The position numbers and the translations under genes are program-made. From contig JAMPGX010000005.1 of assembly GCA_023663725.1 (NCBI GenBank), forward strand, positions 139,403 through 203,402: a DNA stretch of 64,000 nucleotides, read 5' to 3'. Under the pieces are notes generated by a model that saw only the letters and a program-made list of their open reading frames with translations, made no database searches and was not told the DNA's origin. Origin of the DNA: a bacterium (lineage in GTDB: Bacteria; Bacillota; Clostridia; Lachnospirales; Lachnospiraceae). Below are positions 25,636 through 38,146 of this stretch, in pieces (the first letter of the stretch is position 1; the number at the start of each line of letters is the position of its first letter).

Positions 25636-26409
25636 ATGGCACAAGCAATCGTACAAGTGGAACATCTGAATCTGACTTATAAAAGTATACATGCGGTCTG
25701 TGATGTTTCGTTTTCTGTGGAACCTGGAGAGATTGTGGCGGTGGTCGGGCAGAACGGTTCGGGAAAGACCTCTACGGTGGAGTGTATAGAGGGCTTGCGA
25801 AAACCTGACAGCGGCGTCATCCGAGTTTTTGGCAAAGATCCCTGGCTGAAACGCAGTGAGGTGTATCAGGAGATGGGCATCCAGCTGCAGGAGGCGGAAT
25901 ATCCCATGAAGATCAGGGTGGAGGAGCTATGCAGATTATTTGCCAGCTTTTATGACAGACCAGCCGATTGGAACTTATTGCTGACACAGATGGGACTGGG
26001 TGAAAAGAGGAAGCGCCTGATTCACAAGCTGTCCAGCGGAGAGAGACAGCGATTATCAATCATTCTTTCTCTGATGGGACGTCCCAGGCTGTTGGTGTTG
26101 GATGAGCTGACGACAGGGCTTGATCCGGAAGTGAGACAGAATATGTGGATTAGCTTTGAAAACATCCGCAAAAGCGGCGTGTCCATGATAATGGTCTCAC
26201 ACTATCTGGATGAGGTGGAGGCCCTCGCGGATAAGATTCTCTATCTGGAAAAGGGGAAACAGCAGTATTTTGGGACAAAGCAGGGATTTCGGGAGTATGT
26301 GAAGGGTCGGGTTCCCGATGAGGATTGGCAAGAAAATCTCTCGCTTGAAAATCTTTATTTATTGATTGCGCCGAGGACGACAGGACTGACGATGGAGGGG
26401 ATATTATGA
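25636..26409 (+). CDS. ABC-2 type transporter ATP-binding protein
   Basis: A 257-residue ATPase with Walker A VGQNGSGKTST near residue 40, a degenerate LSSGERQRLSIILSL signature near residue 136, Walker B LLVLDELTTGLDPEVRQNMW near residue 155 and an H-loop MVSHYLDEVEAL. It drives the permease that overlaps it by ATGA (26406-26409). DrrA/CcmA-like ATPases of this kind export drugs, lipids or peptides. ATG 25636 follows GAGAGAGGAGTAGTATA. It is transcribed divergently from the LytTR-DUF3021 pair, with structured repeat B directly upstream. Confidence 0.92.
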   Translation: MAQAIVQVEHLNLTYKSIHAVCDVSFSVEPGEIVAVVGQNGSGKTSTVECIEGLRKPDSGVIRVFGKDPWLKRSEVYQEMGIQLQEAEYPMKIRVEELCRLFASFYDRPADWNLLLTQMGLGEKRKRLIHKLSSGERQRLSIILSLMGRPRLLVLDELTTGLDPEVRQNMWISFENIRKSGVSMIMVSHYLDEVEALADKILYLEKGKQQYFGTKQGFREYVKGRVPDEDWQENLSLENLYLLIAPRTTGLTMEGIL

Positions 26410-27158
26410 AGGGGTTTGCGGTTATCTGTAGCATGGAACTACGGTTGTTTGTGCGGGATTTTTTCAGCTTTTTCTTTGCGCTGGTGTTTCCGATCTTAAT
26501 GCTCCTTTTATTTGGCGGTATTTATGGCAATACGCCGATCTATGAGGGGGCGGACATGAAAATGATGGATATCTGTGTGCCGGCGTATTCGGTGATGGTG
26601 ATCGGCGTCACCGGCCTGATGTCGCTGCCCCTGACCATGTCCGGATATAAAGAGAAAAAAATCTACAAGCGATTTGACGCTACGCCGGTGGGAAAGAAGA
26701 GTATCATGCTGGCACAGGTGCTGGTTGACCTTGTCATGACCCTGATCGGGATCTCTGTCCTGCTTCTGGCGGGGAGGCTTCTCTACCATATTCAGATTGA
26801 CGGGTCCTTGCTCTCCATATGCGCAGGTCTCCTGTTCTCCATAGCCGCTATGTTTTCGATGGGATTTCTGTTTACCGCTATCGGGCGGGATTTGAAGAGC
26901 ACGACGCTGCTCTGTTATCTCTTCTATTTTGTGATGCTGTTTCTGTCTGGCGCGACGATGCCGGATATGTTGTTTCCCGATACGATAAAGAAGATTTCAG
27001 CTCTGTTGCCAATGACCTATGCGGTTGATCTGATGCAGGGGATTTTTGCCGGAGACAGTCTGGGGCAGCACGCCAAAGAGTTGTTGATTCTCGGAGCACT
27101 GACAGCGGTATGTACTGTAGTCGGGGCTGTGTTATACAGCCGGAAGGACTGGACGTAA
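26406..27158 (+). CDS. ABC-2 type transporter permease
   Basis: A 250-residue inner-membrane protein with six hydrophobic segments (near residues 20-40, 58-78, 105-125, 140-160, 168-188 and 225-245). It has the ABC-2 layout, including GYKEKKIYKRFDATPV after the second helix and LSGATMPDMLFPDTIKKISALLPMTYAVDLMQG (region only) before the last helix, where ABC-2 permeases carry their NodJ-like stretch. It is paired with the preceding ATPase. The substrate is unknown; a family with LytTR-DUF3021 beside it suggests a self-protection or envelope exporter. Confidence 0.9.
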   Translation: MKGFAVICSMELRLFVRDFFSFFFALVFPILMLLLFGGIYGNTPIYEGADMKMMDICVPAYSVMVIGVTGLMSLPLTMSGYKEKKIYKRFDATPVGKKSIMLAQVLVDLVMTLIGISVLLLAGRLLYHIQIDGSLLSICAGLLFSIAAMFSMGFLFTAIGRDLKSTTLLCYLFYFVMLFLSGATMPDMLFPDTIKKISALLPMTYAVDLMQGIFAGDSLGQHAKELLILGALTAVCTVVGAVLYSRKDWT

Positions 27159-27188
27159 AGCGAAGGTATACAACATAAAAATACAGAT

Positions 27189-27227
27189 GCCCATGCTGCT
27201 TCCCGCGGTGTGGGCTTTGTCTTTATT
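27189..27227 (+). terminator. Terminator of the ABC-2 operon
   Basis: GCCCATGCTGC (27189-27199) and GCGGTGTGGGC (27205-27215) form an imperfect stem followed by TTTGTCTTTATTT. Confidence 0.6.
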
Positions 27228-27313
27228 TGGCCAAAATTCAGGATACGCTTGCTAAAAAGAAGAGGAACGTGATAAAATAAGGACAAGTTATTTTGGATAA
27301 AGGAGCAGGATCG

Positions 27314-28630
27314 GTGGAAAAGCAAAGCAAAGCAGGTGGAAAGACCCCCTGGAATCAAAAGAGTGGCGGCGAGTGGCTGATGTGGGCGCTGACGGCGGCG
27401 TATGGCCTCGCCTGCCTGTATCTGTACTATATGCAGTCCGTCCAACCGCTCGACTATGACAACCGGTATTTTCAGTCGGACTTGCCCTATCATATCAGTA
27501 TGATCGTGGAGGACGGCTGGTACTACAGCTTTACCGCCTATGTCTATCAGGCGCTTTACCTCCTCTGCGGCGGGACCACCGTGGGAATCGCGCTATTCCT
27601 GGCGGCGGTGACGGTGGCCACCCTGTTGCTCACGGAGCTGCTGCTGCGCCGTCTGGCCGGTATGCAGGGGAGAAGCTGGGCCACGATGCTGGCGGCTCTG
27701 CTGCTGAACCTGGTGATGCCCTTCTACCTGAAATGGGCGGGGAGCTACCGCTATGTGAGTTATCAGTCCGGCAATCTGTGGCACAATTCCACCTACCTGT
27801 GCATGAGGCTGTTGGCGGTGGCAGCTCTTCTGTATGACCTGAAGCTGCGTGAGGATTACCGCAGTGGAATCACTGTCCGCCAGTGGATTTGGTTTGCTCT
27901 GCTGTTGGCGGTATGCACCGGAGTAAAGCCCAGCTTTCTGACAGTATACGCGCCGGCGCTGGCCATAAGGCTGCTGTGGGATCTATGCCACGGCGTGCGC
28001 TTTAAGCAGGTATTCCTGTTTGGCGCCGCTGTGCTGCCTGCCTGCGGTGTGATGCTGTGGCAGAATATGGTGCTGTTTGGCGGGGATACGGGCAACAGCA
28101 TGACATTTCGCCCCTGGTACACCTTCTCCCTCCATGCCGACAGGCCCAAGCTGGCAATCCTCTGTTCGCTGGCTTTTCCTCTGATCGTGCTGGGCGCCAG
28201 CCTGCTGGCGATGACCGGAGAGCAGTGGAAGAGGCTGGGCGTGGACAGGGAGGATGTGTGGCCAGGAGGTGTATATCAGCTGCGTCTTCAACGGGCCTAT
28301 CTGTTCGGATGGCTGATGGCGCTGGTGGGATTTGCTGAGGCGCTGTGCCTGGTGGAGACGGGCAGTCGCTCGCGGGATGGGAATTTCCTGTGGGGTTATC
28401 TGTTCGCGCTGTTCTGGCTGTATGTGGTGAGTCTGGTCAAATGGCTGTCCCTGCGGAATGCGGATATATCGCTGTTGACGCCGGAGAGTAGAGGCAGGCA
28501 CAGTCTGAGGCTGGTTCTGGTCCGAGTGGCCTATATCCTGGCCGGAGTGGTGTTCTTATACCAACTGTGGTGCGGGGGTTATTTCTTTGTGAGGCTGCTG
28601 TGCGGAGAGACATATTTTATGATGGGATAG
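27314..28630 (+). CDS. Polytopic membrane protein, GT-C glycosyltransferase-like
   Basis: A 438-residue protein with about ten membrane segments. I start at GTG 27314, 8 nt after AAGGAG. The first outer loop holds acidic residues (QPLDYDNRYFQSDLPYHI) after the first helix, the position where GT-C enzymes keep their catalytic Asp/Glu. A second protein of the same style lies at 35039-36286; both have a short acidic segment followed by 'MV-x-Y-W' type stretches. If it is a GT-C enzyme it would transfer a sugar from a lipid-linked donor outside the membrane. I am sure only of the membrane layout. It is followed 17 nt later by the beta-galactosidase gene, so they may share a transcript. Confidence 0.65.
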   Translation: MEKQSKAGGKTPWNQKSGGEWLMWALTAAYGLACLYLYYMQSVQPLDYDNRYFQSDLPYHISMIVEDGWYYSFTAYVYQALYLLCGGTTVGIALFLAAVTVATLLLTELLLRRLAGMQGRSWATMLAALLLNLVMPFYLKWAGSYRYVSYQSGNLWHNSTYLCMRLLAVAALLYDLKLREDYRSGITVRQWIWFALLLAVCTGVKPSFLTVYAPALAIRLLWDLCHGVRFKQVFLFGAAVLPACGVMLWQNMVLFGGDTGNSMTFRPWYTFSLHADRPKLAILCSLAFPLIVLGASLLAMTGEQWKRLGVDREDVWPGGVYQLRLQRAYLFGWLMALVGFAEALCLVETGSRSRDGNFLWGYLFALFWLYVVSLVKWLSLRNADISLLTPESRGRHSLRLVLVRVAYILAGVVFLYQLWCGGYFFVRLLCGETYFMMG

Positions 28631-28638
28631 CTATATAA

Positions 28639-31647
<3,009 letters not shown>

Positions 31648-31755
31648 TGTATTTATACCAAAATCTTTCACAAAAATTAAGATTTATCAGGTGGACAAAG
31701 TTGAAATTTAGCGATACAATAGATAAGTAATATCCACAAGAAAGGAAAGATACGC

Positions 31756-32955
31756 ATGAAAAAAATAAAATTTTTGACAGTAGCACTATTGACGGCCTGT
31801 GTTCTGGCGGGCTGCGGAAATGAAGAAGAGCCTGTGGGCGGTCCTATTTCGCCTGATCCGATACCGATTGAGACGGAGAAGCCCGCGACTCCAGACGACA
31901 CACAGGGCGCTGACGCTACCGACGAGCCGGAAGGTCCCATGGCGTCCACGGATACGATTGGGACAAGAACCGTAGTTGACGGCAAGATGCAGAGCTATCT
32001 GACCGGCGAATGGAAGGACGAAGCTGTCGCCAGGCGCCGCAGCATGGCGGTCATGATTCCCAACAACAAGCCTTCGCTGCCTCAGTATGGCATCTCCAGG
32101 GCAAGCATTATCTATGAGGCGCCGGTGGAGGGACGTATTACCCGTCTGATGGCATTTTTTGAAGATTATGATGATCTTGACCATATTGGGCCGGTGCGTA
32201 GTAGCCGAGACTACTATGTGTATGAGGCCATGGGTCTGGATGCGATCTACTGTAACTGGGGATTGGCAATTCCTTTTGTTGAGGCTCTGCTGGCTGGCGA
32301 TGATGTGGACAATATCAGCCAGGCGGTGGCGGGTATCCACAATCCCTCTTCGGAAGCCTTTGAGAGAATAGACAGAGGCTCCGGCTACAAGACAGAATAT
32401 ACGGGATATATGTTTATTGACGGCTATAACAAGGCTGTGGAGCGTCAAGGCTATGACAAGGAGTATGATTCCGATTTCAGAGGAGCATTCCTCTTTGCCA
32501 ATGATGGACATCGCGCCGAATATGCGAATATGCCTGATGCGACCAAGGTTTACCCCGGCGGCACAAACAGCAATTCCAGCGGCTACGGCAACGCCCGTCC
32601 GGTATTTGAGTACAATGCGGAGGAAGGCATCTACTATCGCTATCAGTACAACGAGAAGCAGATAGACGAGATGAACGGCGAGCAGCTGACCGTCAGCAAT
32701 ATTGTCTTTAAGGTCTGCGAGGGTTCGGTGAGAGAGCCTGTTGCCAATGACTATATGTTCTTTGAGACTCATGGCAGGAATGATGCCTATGTGTTCACCA
32801 ATGGCAAGGTAATCAAGGGAACCTGGGCCAAGGATGATATACACAAGCCGGCGCGTTTCTATGATGAGAACGGCAACGAGATCGTTCTGAATCAAGGCAA
32901 GACATGGATCTGCAATATCTGGGAAGATTATGTGGATTGCATCGATTGGGAATAA
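31756..32955 (+). CDS. DUF3048 lipoprotein (YerB-like)
   Basis: A 399-residue lipoprotein: signal MKKIKFLTVALLTACVLAGC with lipidated Cys20, then a Pro/Asp/Glu/Thr-rich linker to about residue 75. The DUF3048 domain follows, with RRSMAVMIPNNKPSLPQYGI near residue 95, YEAPVEGRITRLMAFFED near residue 120 and HIGPVRSSRDYYVYEAMGLDAIY near residue 142. B. subtilis YerB is the best-known relative; its role is unclear, with links to cell wall or UV sensitivity suggested. The start follows AAGAAAGGAAAGATACGC. A strong terminator follows the stop. Confidence 0.9.
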   Translation: MKKIKFLTVALLTACVLAGCGNEEEPVGGPISPDPIPIETEKPATPDDTQGADATDEPEGPMASTDTIGTRTVVDGKMQSYLTGEWKDEAVARRRSMAVMIPNNKPSLPQYGISRASIIYEAPVEGRITRLMAFFEDYDDLDHIGPVRSSRDYYVYEAMGLDAIYCNWGLAIPFVEALLAGDDVDNISQAVAGIHNPSSEAFERIDRGSGYKTEYTGYMFIDGYNKAVERQGYDKEYDSDFRGAFLFANDGHRAEYANMPDATKVYPGGTNSNSSGYGNARPVFEYNAEEGIYYRYQYNEKQIDEMNGEQLTVSNIVFKVCEGSVREPVANDYMFFETHGRNDAYVFTNGKVIKGTWAKDDIHKPARFYDENGNEIVLNQGKTWICNIWEDYVDCIDWE

Positions 32956-32971
32956 GCTAGAGAGAATACAG

Positions 32972-33000
32972 AGGCTGTGGGGATTTTCTCCACAGCCTTT
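32972..33000 (+). terminator. Terminator of the DUF3048 gene
   Basis: AGGCTGTGG and CCACAGCCT form a perfect 9-bp stem ending in TTTGTG. It lies inside the longest open frame of the next gene, which is why that gene must start later. Confidence 0.75.
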
Positions 33001-33027
33001 GTGCATTGGCGGGAGGCTTTTGGAGCG

Positions 33028-34209
33028 GTGGTGCGCAGACAGGGAAAGAGGCGGGGCAGAGCCCTGAAGGTATATGGCATATGGGCGCTTCTGGTCGTGC
33101 TGGTCAATCTGATTGGCGGGATCATTCCGGGAGTGGGCGACTGGTACATCCGGCACATTTTTCCTATCTGGGTGAATACGTATGGGCGTGTGATGGATAT
33201 TTTTCCCTTCTCCGTCGGAGAGTGGATGCTGGCCGCCGGCGTGGGTCTGGTATGTGTTGCCCTGGCGCTGGGACTTATGCTGTGCGCGGTCTGGCTGGTG
33301 AGGCGACTGCGGGGACGGCGCAGGGAAGGGGAAGGTTCCCAGCCTGGACGGTTGCCGCTGTGGATCAGGCGCTATTATCAGTTTTTTGCCTGGACCTTGC
33401 TGGCAGTATGCACGGTCATGACGCTGAACTGCGCTCTGCTGTACCGGGCAAGCACCTTCTCAGAGCAGTATTTCCCCGGCGCGCGGGGAGAGTACACGCT
33501 GGAGGAGCTGATCGGCCTGCGCAATATGGTAGTGGAGCAGTGCAATGCCCTGGCCCTGGAGATGGAGCGGGATGGTGAGGGCGCCGTCGTGTATCCGGGA
33601 AGCGCCAGGGATATGCAGGAGGCGGCTATCAGAGCCATGCGCGGGCTGGGGGAGAGCTATGACCAGCTCGACGGTTACTATCCGCATCCCAAGCCTTTTC
33701 TGGCCTCAGATTTCTTCAGCCAGCAACATATGCAGGGGTATTATTTCCCCTTTTCCATGGAAGCAAACTACAATGATGTGATGTATATCATGAACAAGCC
33801 GGATACCTTCTGTCATGAGCTGGCCCACCTGCGGGGCTATATCTATGAGGACGAGGCCAGCTTCATCAGTTTCCTGGCCTGCATACAAGCGGATGATCCC
33901 GTCTTTGTGTACAGCGGTTATCTGGCGGTACTGAATTATCTGGACAATGATTTCTATAAGGCGGTGGGCAAGGATCGGGAGGCCTATCTGAGTCAGCCCC
34001 GTATATCGGCCCTGGTGCAGAGCGATAATGTGTTCGTGACGGACGCCGAATGGGAGCGGATCAACGGCAAGGCCCTCATCGACACGGAGACTGTAGACCA
34101 GGTGTCGGATGTGCTGCGGGATACCAGTTTGAAGGCCTTCGGCATCCCCGATGGGGTGCTCAGCTACAACCGTGTGGTACGGCTGCTGCTGGAGTGGTAT
34201 TACGGGTGA
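33028..34209 (+). CDS. DUF3810-family membrane protein with HExxH motif
   Basis: A 393-residue protein with three membrane helices (near residues 15-40, 65-100 and 120-145) followed by an extracellular domain. That domain carries DTFCHELAHLRGYIYEDEASF near residue 265: HELAH plus a downstream Glu is the zinc-peptidase signature, so DUF3810 members are thought to be membrane-bound metalloproteases. The target is unknown. The start is uncertain. GTG 33028 (GGGAGG 11 nt upstream) or GTG 33031 fit best; the open frame reaches back to 32977 through the preceding terminator. A neighbouring lipoprotein (DUF3048) suggests cell-wall work. Confidence 0.82.
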   Translation: MVRRQGKRRGRALKVYGIWALLVVLVNLIGGIIPGVGDWYIRHIFPIWVNTYGRVMDIFPFSVGEWMLAAGVGLVCVALALGLMLCAVWLVRRLRGRRREGEGSQPGRLPLWIRRYYQFFAWTLLAVCTVMTLNCALLYRASTFSEQYFPGARGEYTLEELIGLRNMVVEQCNALALEMERDGEGAVVYPGSARDMQEAAIRAMRGLGESYDQLDGYYPHPKPFLASDFFSQQHMQGYYFPFSMEANYNDVMYIMNKPDTFCHELAHLRGYIYEDEASFISFLACIQADDPVFVYSGYLAVLNYLDNDFYKAVGKDREAYLSQPRISALVQSDNVFVTDAEWERINGKALIDTETVDQVSDVLRDTSLKAFGIPDGVLSYNRVVRLLLEWYYG

Positions 34210-34294
34210 GGCCTGCGGCGAAGGCTGTGGACAAAGGATGCTGACATGGAAGGTTTTGGTTTACAAAATTCGCATTAGGAGATATAATCTATTA

Positions 34295-34885
34295 TTATTT
34301 GACAGTTTTTGTTTTTCTGGTGGCCGAGAAGTAACATCCGACGACAAACAGACAGAGCAGGATATGCGACCAGATTCTGTGGCTGAAGCAGCCCTCGATC
34401 TGGTCAACCAGCGGACTGGAGAACACTACATAGGGATCGTCGGCGCCTGTCAGGAGGTAGGCGCAATTCCTGGGGCGAACCAGATCCAAGTGAACCTCAT
34501 GTTCGAGGAGCAGATTTTCCTCGGCGAAAAAGTCGCAGGGATTGTATTCCCTTTGGATGACGCCGCCGCTGCTGATGGATATATTTTTGACACAGAGCAG
34601 TTGTTCGGCAGAGCTGGGCAGATCCAGGCGCAGGCCTGTCAAGTGACCGGCGAGAGAGCTGTCGAGACGGAATTCCACCATTTTCTGATCATAATCGATG
34701 TTAGAGACGATACATTGCGTCTCGGAGAACGAATTCTGAAGATCTGTCGTATAATACAGGCCACAGGAATTGCCGCTGATTTCTGTAAAATAGACGCGTA
34801 TGATCATAGCGGAAGCAGAGTGCGGCTTGAAGATAAGGATCAGGCTCAGTATCAGAATGAATAGCAGGGGCAGATATTTTTTCAT
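34295..34885 (-). CDS. Membrane-anchored extracellular protein of unknown function
   Basis: A 196-residue protein with a signal-anchor helix at residues 5-23 (LPLLFILILSLILIF), an extracellular beta-rich domain (RVYFTEISGNSCGLYYTT..., VEFRLDSSLAGHLTGLRLDL) and a second helix near residues 172-190 ending in RKTKTVK. The pattern looks like a surface domain tethered at both ends. I recall similar short proteins beside GT-C-like membrane proteins in Lachnospiraceae. One such gene lies divergent at 35039 and shares the 153-nt upstream region. The function is unknown. Confidence 0.65.
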   Translation of the reverse strand: MKKYLPLLFILILSLILIFKPHSASAMIIRVYFTEISGNSCGLYYTTDLQNSFSETQCIVSNIDYDQKMVEFRLDSSLAGHLTGLRLDLPSSAEQLLCVKNISISSGGVIQREYNPCDFFAEENLLLEHEVHLDLVRPRNCAYLLTGADDPYVVFSSPLVDQIEGCFSHRIWSHILLCLFVVGCYFSATRKTKTVK

Positions 34886-35038
34886 AATAAACGAGTACTC
34901 CTTATATGTATCTCTTTAGGCGGAATCAGGCGTTCTTCTGTCAATGTGGCGCTGTGATAAAAGCCTTTATCTATTATAAGGGAATTATCGGTAATAAGCA
35001 AGAAAATTTGAGAAGAAAAGGTGCAGGGAGAGTGTTAT

Positions 35039-36286
35039 ATGGAACAGAGAAAGCGGGAGGACGCGGCGGTAATCCTATGGGGAGTGATACTGGCATACCT
35101 GATCTATGTGGTTGTGGAGGTACAGATGACTCCGGGCAGCGACTATCACGGACATCTGTATACATATCTGCCCATGTTCTCCAAAGAGACGTGGGTAGAA
35201 GGGTGGAAGATGGTTCCATACTGTATGTGGCATCTGTGCGTCCTCGCGCTCAATCGTCTGTTGCATGTCCCTCTTGAGGCGGCAGCGGCGTATGTCAGCA
35301 TCTTTTTTGTTCTGTTTGCCTATCTGGTGATGTATTGGATGCTTCGCAGATATACAGCCGTACATGGAACTCAGATCAGTCAGACAAGGGCCGCAATGCT
35401 GGCGTTTGGGCTCTCGGTGCTTCAGCCGCTGTATTTTTACTGGCTGGATGCAGGAGGGCGCTATCTGGGGACATTTTCCATGAATCCCTTCCACAATCCC
35501 ACTCAAATATGTGTGCGCCCCTTTATATTGCTTTGCTTCTGTCTGGTCTGTGACATCTGGGGAAAGCAGAAGGATGATATGTATCAGGGTACTTTTTTCC
35601 GTGTGGAACGCGGATTAAAGCGATACTATATATATCTGGCGGTACTGTTGTTTCTATCGGCGATGGCGAAGCCTGTTTTCGCGGAGATGTTCATTCCTGC
35701 CGTGGGTCTTCTCATGCTGGCGGAATGGCTCAGGCGCATTGTGCGGAAGGAGAAGGGGGCGGGCGCGTATTTCCGGCACTGTCTGATGATGCTTCTGTGC
35801 GCGGTTCCCTGTCTGGCGTATATCCTGATGCAATTTCTGGCATATTTCATATGGGGAGGAAGCTATGGCGGAGGCGGAGGCCTGATTGTGACCGGCTGGA
35901 TGCAGGTCTGGAGCCTGTTCTCTGAAAACGTGATATTGTCAATTGCCCTGGGCATGGCTTTCCCTCTGTATATTCTGCTGATCGACTGCGGATTCTTTGT
36001 CAGGAACGATATGGGAAGGCTTGCGGTCACCGGCTATGTGATCGGAGTTCTGGAGGCCGCTCTGTTGGGGGAAGGCGGCGAAAAGCTGACCCATGGGGAT
36101 TTTCTGTGGCCGATGATATGTGGTATGCTGATCTTCTGGACGACGGCTATGATGCGTTTTTTGACGTTGGATAAAGAGTGGGCGGAGACGAAGGGGAAGA
36201 GGATAGCGTTGGGCTTTGCCTGGGTGCTGTTTTGCCTGCATGTCCTCTTTGGGCTCCTCTATATCAAAGAAACGCTGACGCTCTGA
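35039..36286 (+). CDS. Polytopic membrane protein, GT-C glycosyltransferase-like
   Basis: A 415-residue protein with about ten membrane helices. ATG 35039 follows GGGAGAGTGTTAT; the open frame starts at GTG 35021. After the first helix comes MTPGSDYHGHLYTYLPMF, an acidic outer loop in the place of a GT-C catalytic site. The layout echoes the protein at 27314, so both are probably the same broad class. One loop carries a glycine run (GGSYGGGGG) near residue 280. It may add sugars to a cell-surface polymer using lipid-linked donors; this is inferred from topology only. Divergent partner: the tethered surface protein at 34295. Confidence 0.62.
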   Translation: MEQRKREDAAVILWGVILAYLIYVVVEVQMTPGSDYHGHLYTYLPMFSKETWVEGWKMVPYCMWHLCVLALNRLLHVPLEAAAAYVSIFFVLFAYLVMYWMLRRYTAVHGTQISQTRAAMLAFGLSVLQPLYFYWLDAGGRYLGTFSMNPFHNPTQICVRPFILLCFCLVCDIWGKQKDDMYQGTFFRVERGLKRYYIYLAVLLFLSAMAKPVFAEMFIPAVGLLMLAEWLRRIVRKEKGAGAYFRHCLMMLLCAVPCLAYILMQFLAYFIWGGSYGGGGGLIVTGWMQVWSLFSENVILSIALGMAFPLYILLIDCGFFVRNDMGRLAVTGYVIGVLEAALLGEGGEKLTHGDFLWPMICGMLIFWTTAMMRFLTLDKEWAETKGKRIALGFAWVLFCLHVLFGLLYIKETLTL

Positions 36287-36343
36287 TGGTGAAGGGTATG
36301 ACTGGGGAATGCGAGAACGTGGAAGCTTGGAGAGCGTATTCTA

Positions 36344-37447
36344 ATGAATATGATTGATATGATGAAAAATATATTGAAATATGGCGCAACATCGGCCAAA
36401 TTTAAATACAGTATGATCATCTGCACCATTGGGACAGTGCATATCTTCCTGATTGCTCTGTTCTGTGTTCTTCATGTGGCGCCGCTTGTTCTGTTGAATA
36501 TCTGCAGCGTGCTGCTGTATGTAAGCTGTCTGCTGGCAATCCAGCACGATAGAGACCCGCGCAGGGTGTTTTACGCCATATATCTGGAGATTATCATACA
36601 GTCTTTTGCGGCTACCATCTGTATCGGCTGGCGTTTTGGATTTCCACAATATGTCATAGCGCTGGTCCCCTTTGGGTATTATATGTGCCATGCTCTTCTG
36701 GACGGCAGGCGCAGATATGTGATAGCGACACTGCTGGGTCTGATTGCTGTTGCTTCCTTTATTAGCTGCCGAGTGTTGTCCGTGTATCTGGGTGTGATCT
36801 ACCAGGTTGAGATTCCTGAGTGGGGTGTGCTGGGCGTGTATATCTTCAACTCTCTTTGTAATTTTGGCTTTCTGTTTCTGGTTACTGTGATCTTTCTCGT
36901 GGAGATGCAGACGGCAACGAACCAATTGCAGAGTCAGAATGCCATTTTGGATCAGATGGCCAGCATTGACCCATTGACAGAACTGTATAACCGGCGCAGT
37001 ATGCACGCGTTCCTTGACGATGCCGTGCAGGAGGAAGACAAATGCCCGTTTTGCCTGATTATGTGCGATATAGATGATTTTAAGAGGATCAATGACACCT
37101 ATGGTCATGACACGGGCGACACGGTTCTGAAGGAGGTCGCTAAGATGGTGAAGGAGCAGGTTGGCGACAGCGGCTGTGCATGCCGCTGGGGAGGCGAGGA
37201 GATGCTGCTGATCGTCCATGGCGATCTGGAGCAGGCCTATCAGATTGCGGAAAATATTCGCTGCAAGGTAGAGGGCTTTGCGTTCTGCCTCAACGGGCAG
37301 AACATTCACTGTTCTATCACGATTGGCGTTGCCCCGCATCAAAAGGGGAGAACCATTGACCATACGATCACACATGCGGACAACAATCTGTACTATGGCA
37401 AGCGAAACGGCAAGAACAGGGTAGTATCGGATGCGGACATAAAATAG
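36344..37447 (+). CDS. Diguanylate cyclase (GGDEF domain) with membrane sensor
   Basis: A 367-residue protein predicted to make cyclic di-GMP from two GTP. About six membrane helices occupy residues 20-190; a coiled coil (VEMQTATNQLQSQNAILDQMASID) leads to the GGDEF domain. Motifs: DPLTELYNRRSMHAF near residue 206, CDIDDFKRINDTYGHDTGD near residue 243, and the active-site loop RWGGEEMLL near residue 280, where GGEE is a functional variant of GGDEF. No RxxD inhibition site precedes it in the usual place. The N-terminal sensor resembles a MASE-like domain without a clear class. Two HD-GYP proteins in the window could oppose it. Confidence 0.9.
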   Translation: MNMIDMMKNILKYGATSAKFKYSMIICTIGTVHIFLIALFCVLHVAPLVLLNICSVLLYVSCLLAIQHDRDPRRVFYAIYLEIIIQSFAATICIGWRFGFPQYVIALVPFGYYMCHALLDGRRRYVIATLLGLIAVASFISCRVLSVYLGVIYQVEIPEWGVLGVYIFNSLCNFGFLFLVTVIFLVEMQTATNQLQSQNAILDQMASIDPLTELYNRRSMHAFLDDAVQEEDKCPFCLIMCDIDDFKRINDTYGHDTGDTVLKEVAKMVKEQVGDSGCACRWGGEEMLLIVHGDLEQAYQIAENIRCKVEGFAFCLNGQNIHCSITIGVAPHQKGRTIDHTITHADNNLYYGKRNGKNRVVSDADIK

Positions 37448-37508
37448 GGAAAAGATATCTTCCCATGGAGGAACGTGGAAAATAATTATAAAAAAATCTA
37501 AAAAAGTC

Positions 37509-37537
37509 TTGACAATTGCGCATCTGGATTGTAAAAT
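37509..37537 (+). promoter_or_regulatory. Promoter of the tRNA-Gly operon
   Basis: TTGACA (37509-37514), 17-bp spacer, TAAAAT (37532-37537). Between it and the first tRNA an 18-nt unit GTTGCCGxxAGGCATACC is repeated in tandem (37555 and 37577). Confidence 0.7.
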
Positions 37538-37598
37538 AACGAATGTTGTGACAGGTTGCCGTTAGGCATACCTGAGTTGCCGACAGGCATACCCATAT

Positions 37599-37669
37599 GC
37601 GGGTGTAGTTCAATGGTAGAACACCAGCCTTCCAAGCTGGATACGTGGGTTCGATTCCCATCACCCGCT
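37599..37669 (+). tRNA. tRNA-Gly (anticodon TCC)
   Basis: 71 nt with a full cloverleaf: acceptor GCGGGTG/CACCCGC, D arm with AATGGTAGA, anticodon stem CCAGC/GCTGG with TCC at 37631-37633, and GTGGGTTCGATTCCCAT as the T arm. CCA is not encoded. TCC reads GGA and GGG. Confidence 0.95.
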
Positions 37670-37698
37670 TTCGCGGCGCAGGCCGCAGAAAAGTATTT

Positions 37699-37770
<72 letters not shown>

Positions 37771-37785
37771 TTCAATTCTTCTATT

Positions 37786-37808
37786 CCGGCAGTTATGCCG
37801 GTTTTTTT
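37786..37808 (+). terminator. Terminator of the tRNA operon
   Basis: CCGGC-AGTTAT-GCCGG hairpin followed by seven T. Confidence 0.85.
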
Positions 37809-37815
37809 GTGTTAA

Positions 37816-38142
37816 TATGAACAAATTTGTAAGATAAAAGGTATTGAACCATGTTCACAATTAGCTGCAGAAATGTTTGGTGTAGCACGTGCAACTGTTT
37901 CGCAATGGAAAAGTCGAGGTAAAGCATCAAAAGGCGAAACAGTGCGAATAATAGCAGACGCACTTGGAGTATCTGCTGATTATCTACTTGGAAGAACCAA
38001 TAACCCAACAAATTACACCAACTTTAATGCTGCAACTGATGCAAAACAGACAATCCCTGATCTATCTTTTCTTTTACATCTTGATTTCTTTTTTGACTTT
38101 TTACTGAGAGAGTGTGGAAATACTGAAGCGAAAGGGAGATAA
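37816..38142 (+). pseudogene. XRE-type helix-turn-helix regulator, N-terminus lost
   Basis: The readable part has a clear helix-turn-helix: SQLAAEMFGVARATVSQWKSRG then VRIIADALGVSADYLLGR, typical of Cro/CI-type repressors. Upstream, the frame stays open to 37816 but offers no ATG, GTG or TTG before the first helix. A separate ATG 37817 reads MNKFVR and stops. A frameshift or deletion near 37835 would explain this. Starting at ATG 37873 would cut the HTH in half. The tail (FLLHLDFFFDFLLREC) is unlike a normal dimer domain. It probably came with a mobile element now decayed beside the tRNA genes. Confidence 0.55.
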
Positions 38143-38146
38143 TTAT

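Noticed and set aside
31786..33156. 456-codon open frame on the minus strand
   Set aside because: Antisense to the DUF3048 lipoprotein and its terminator; no recognisable domain.
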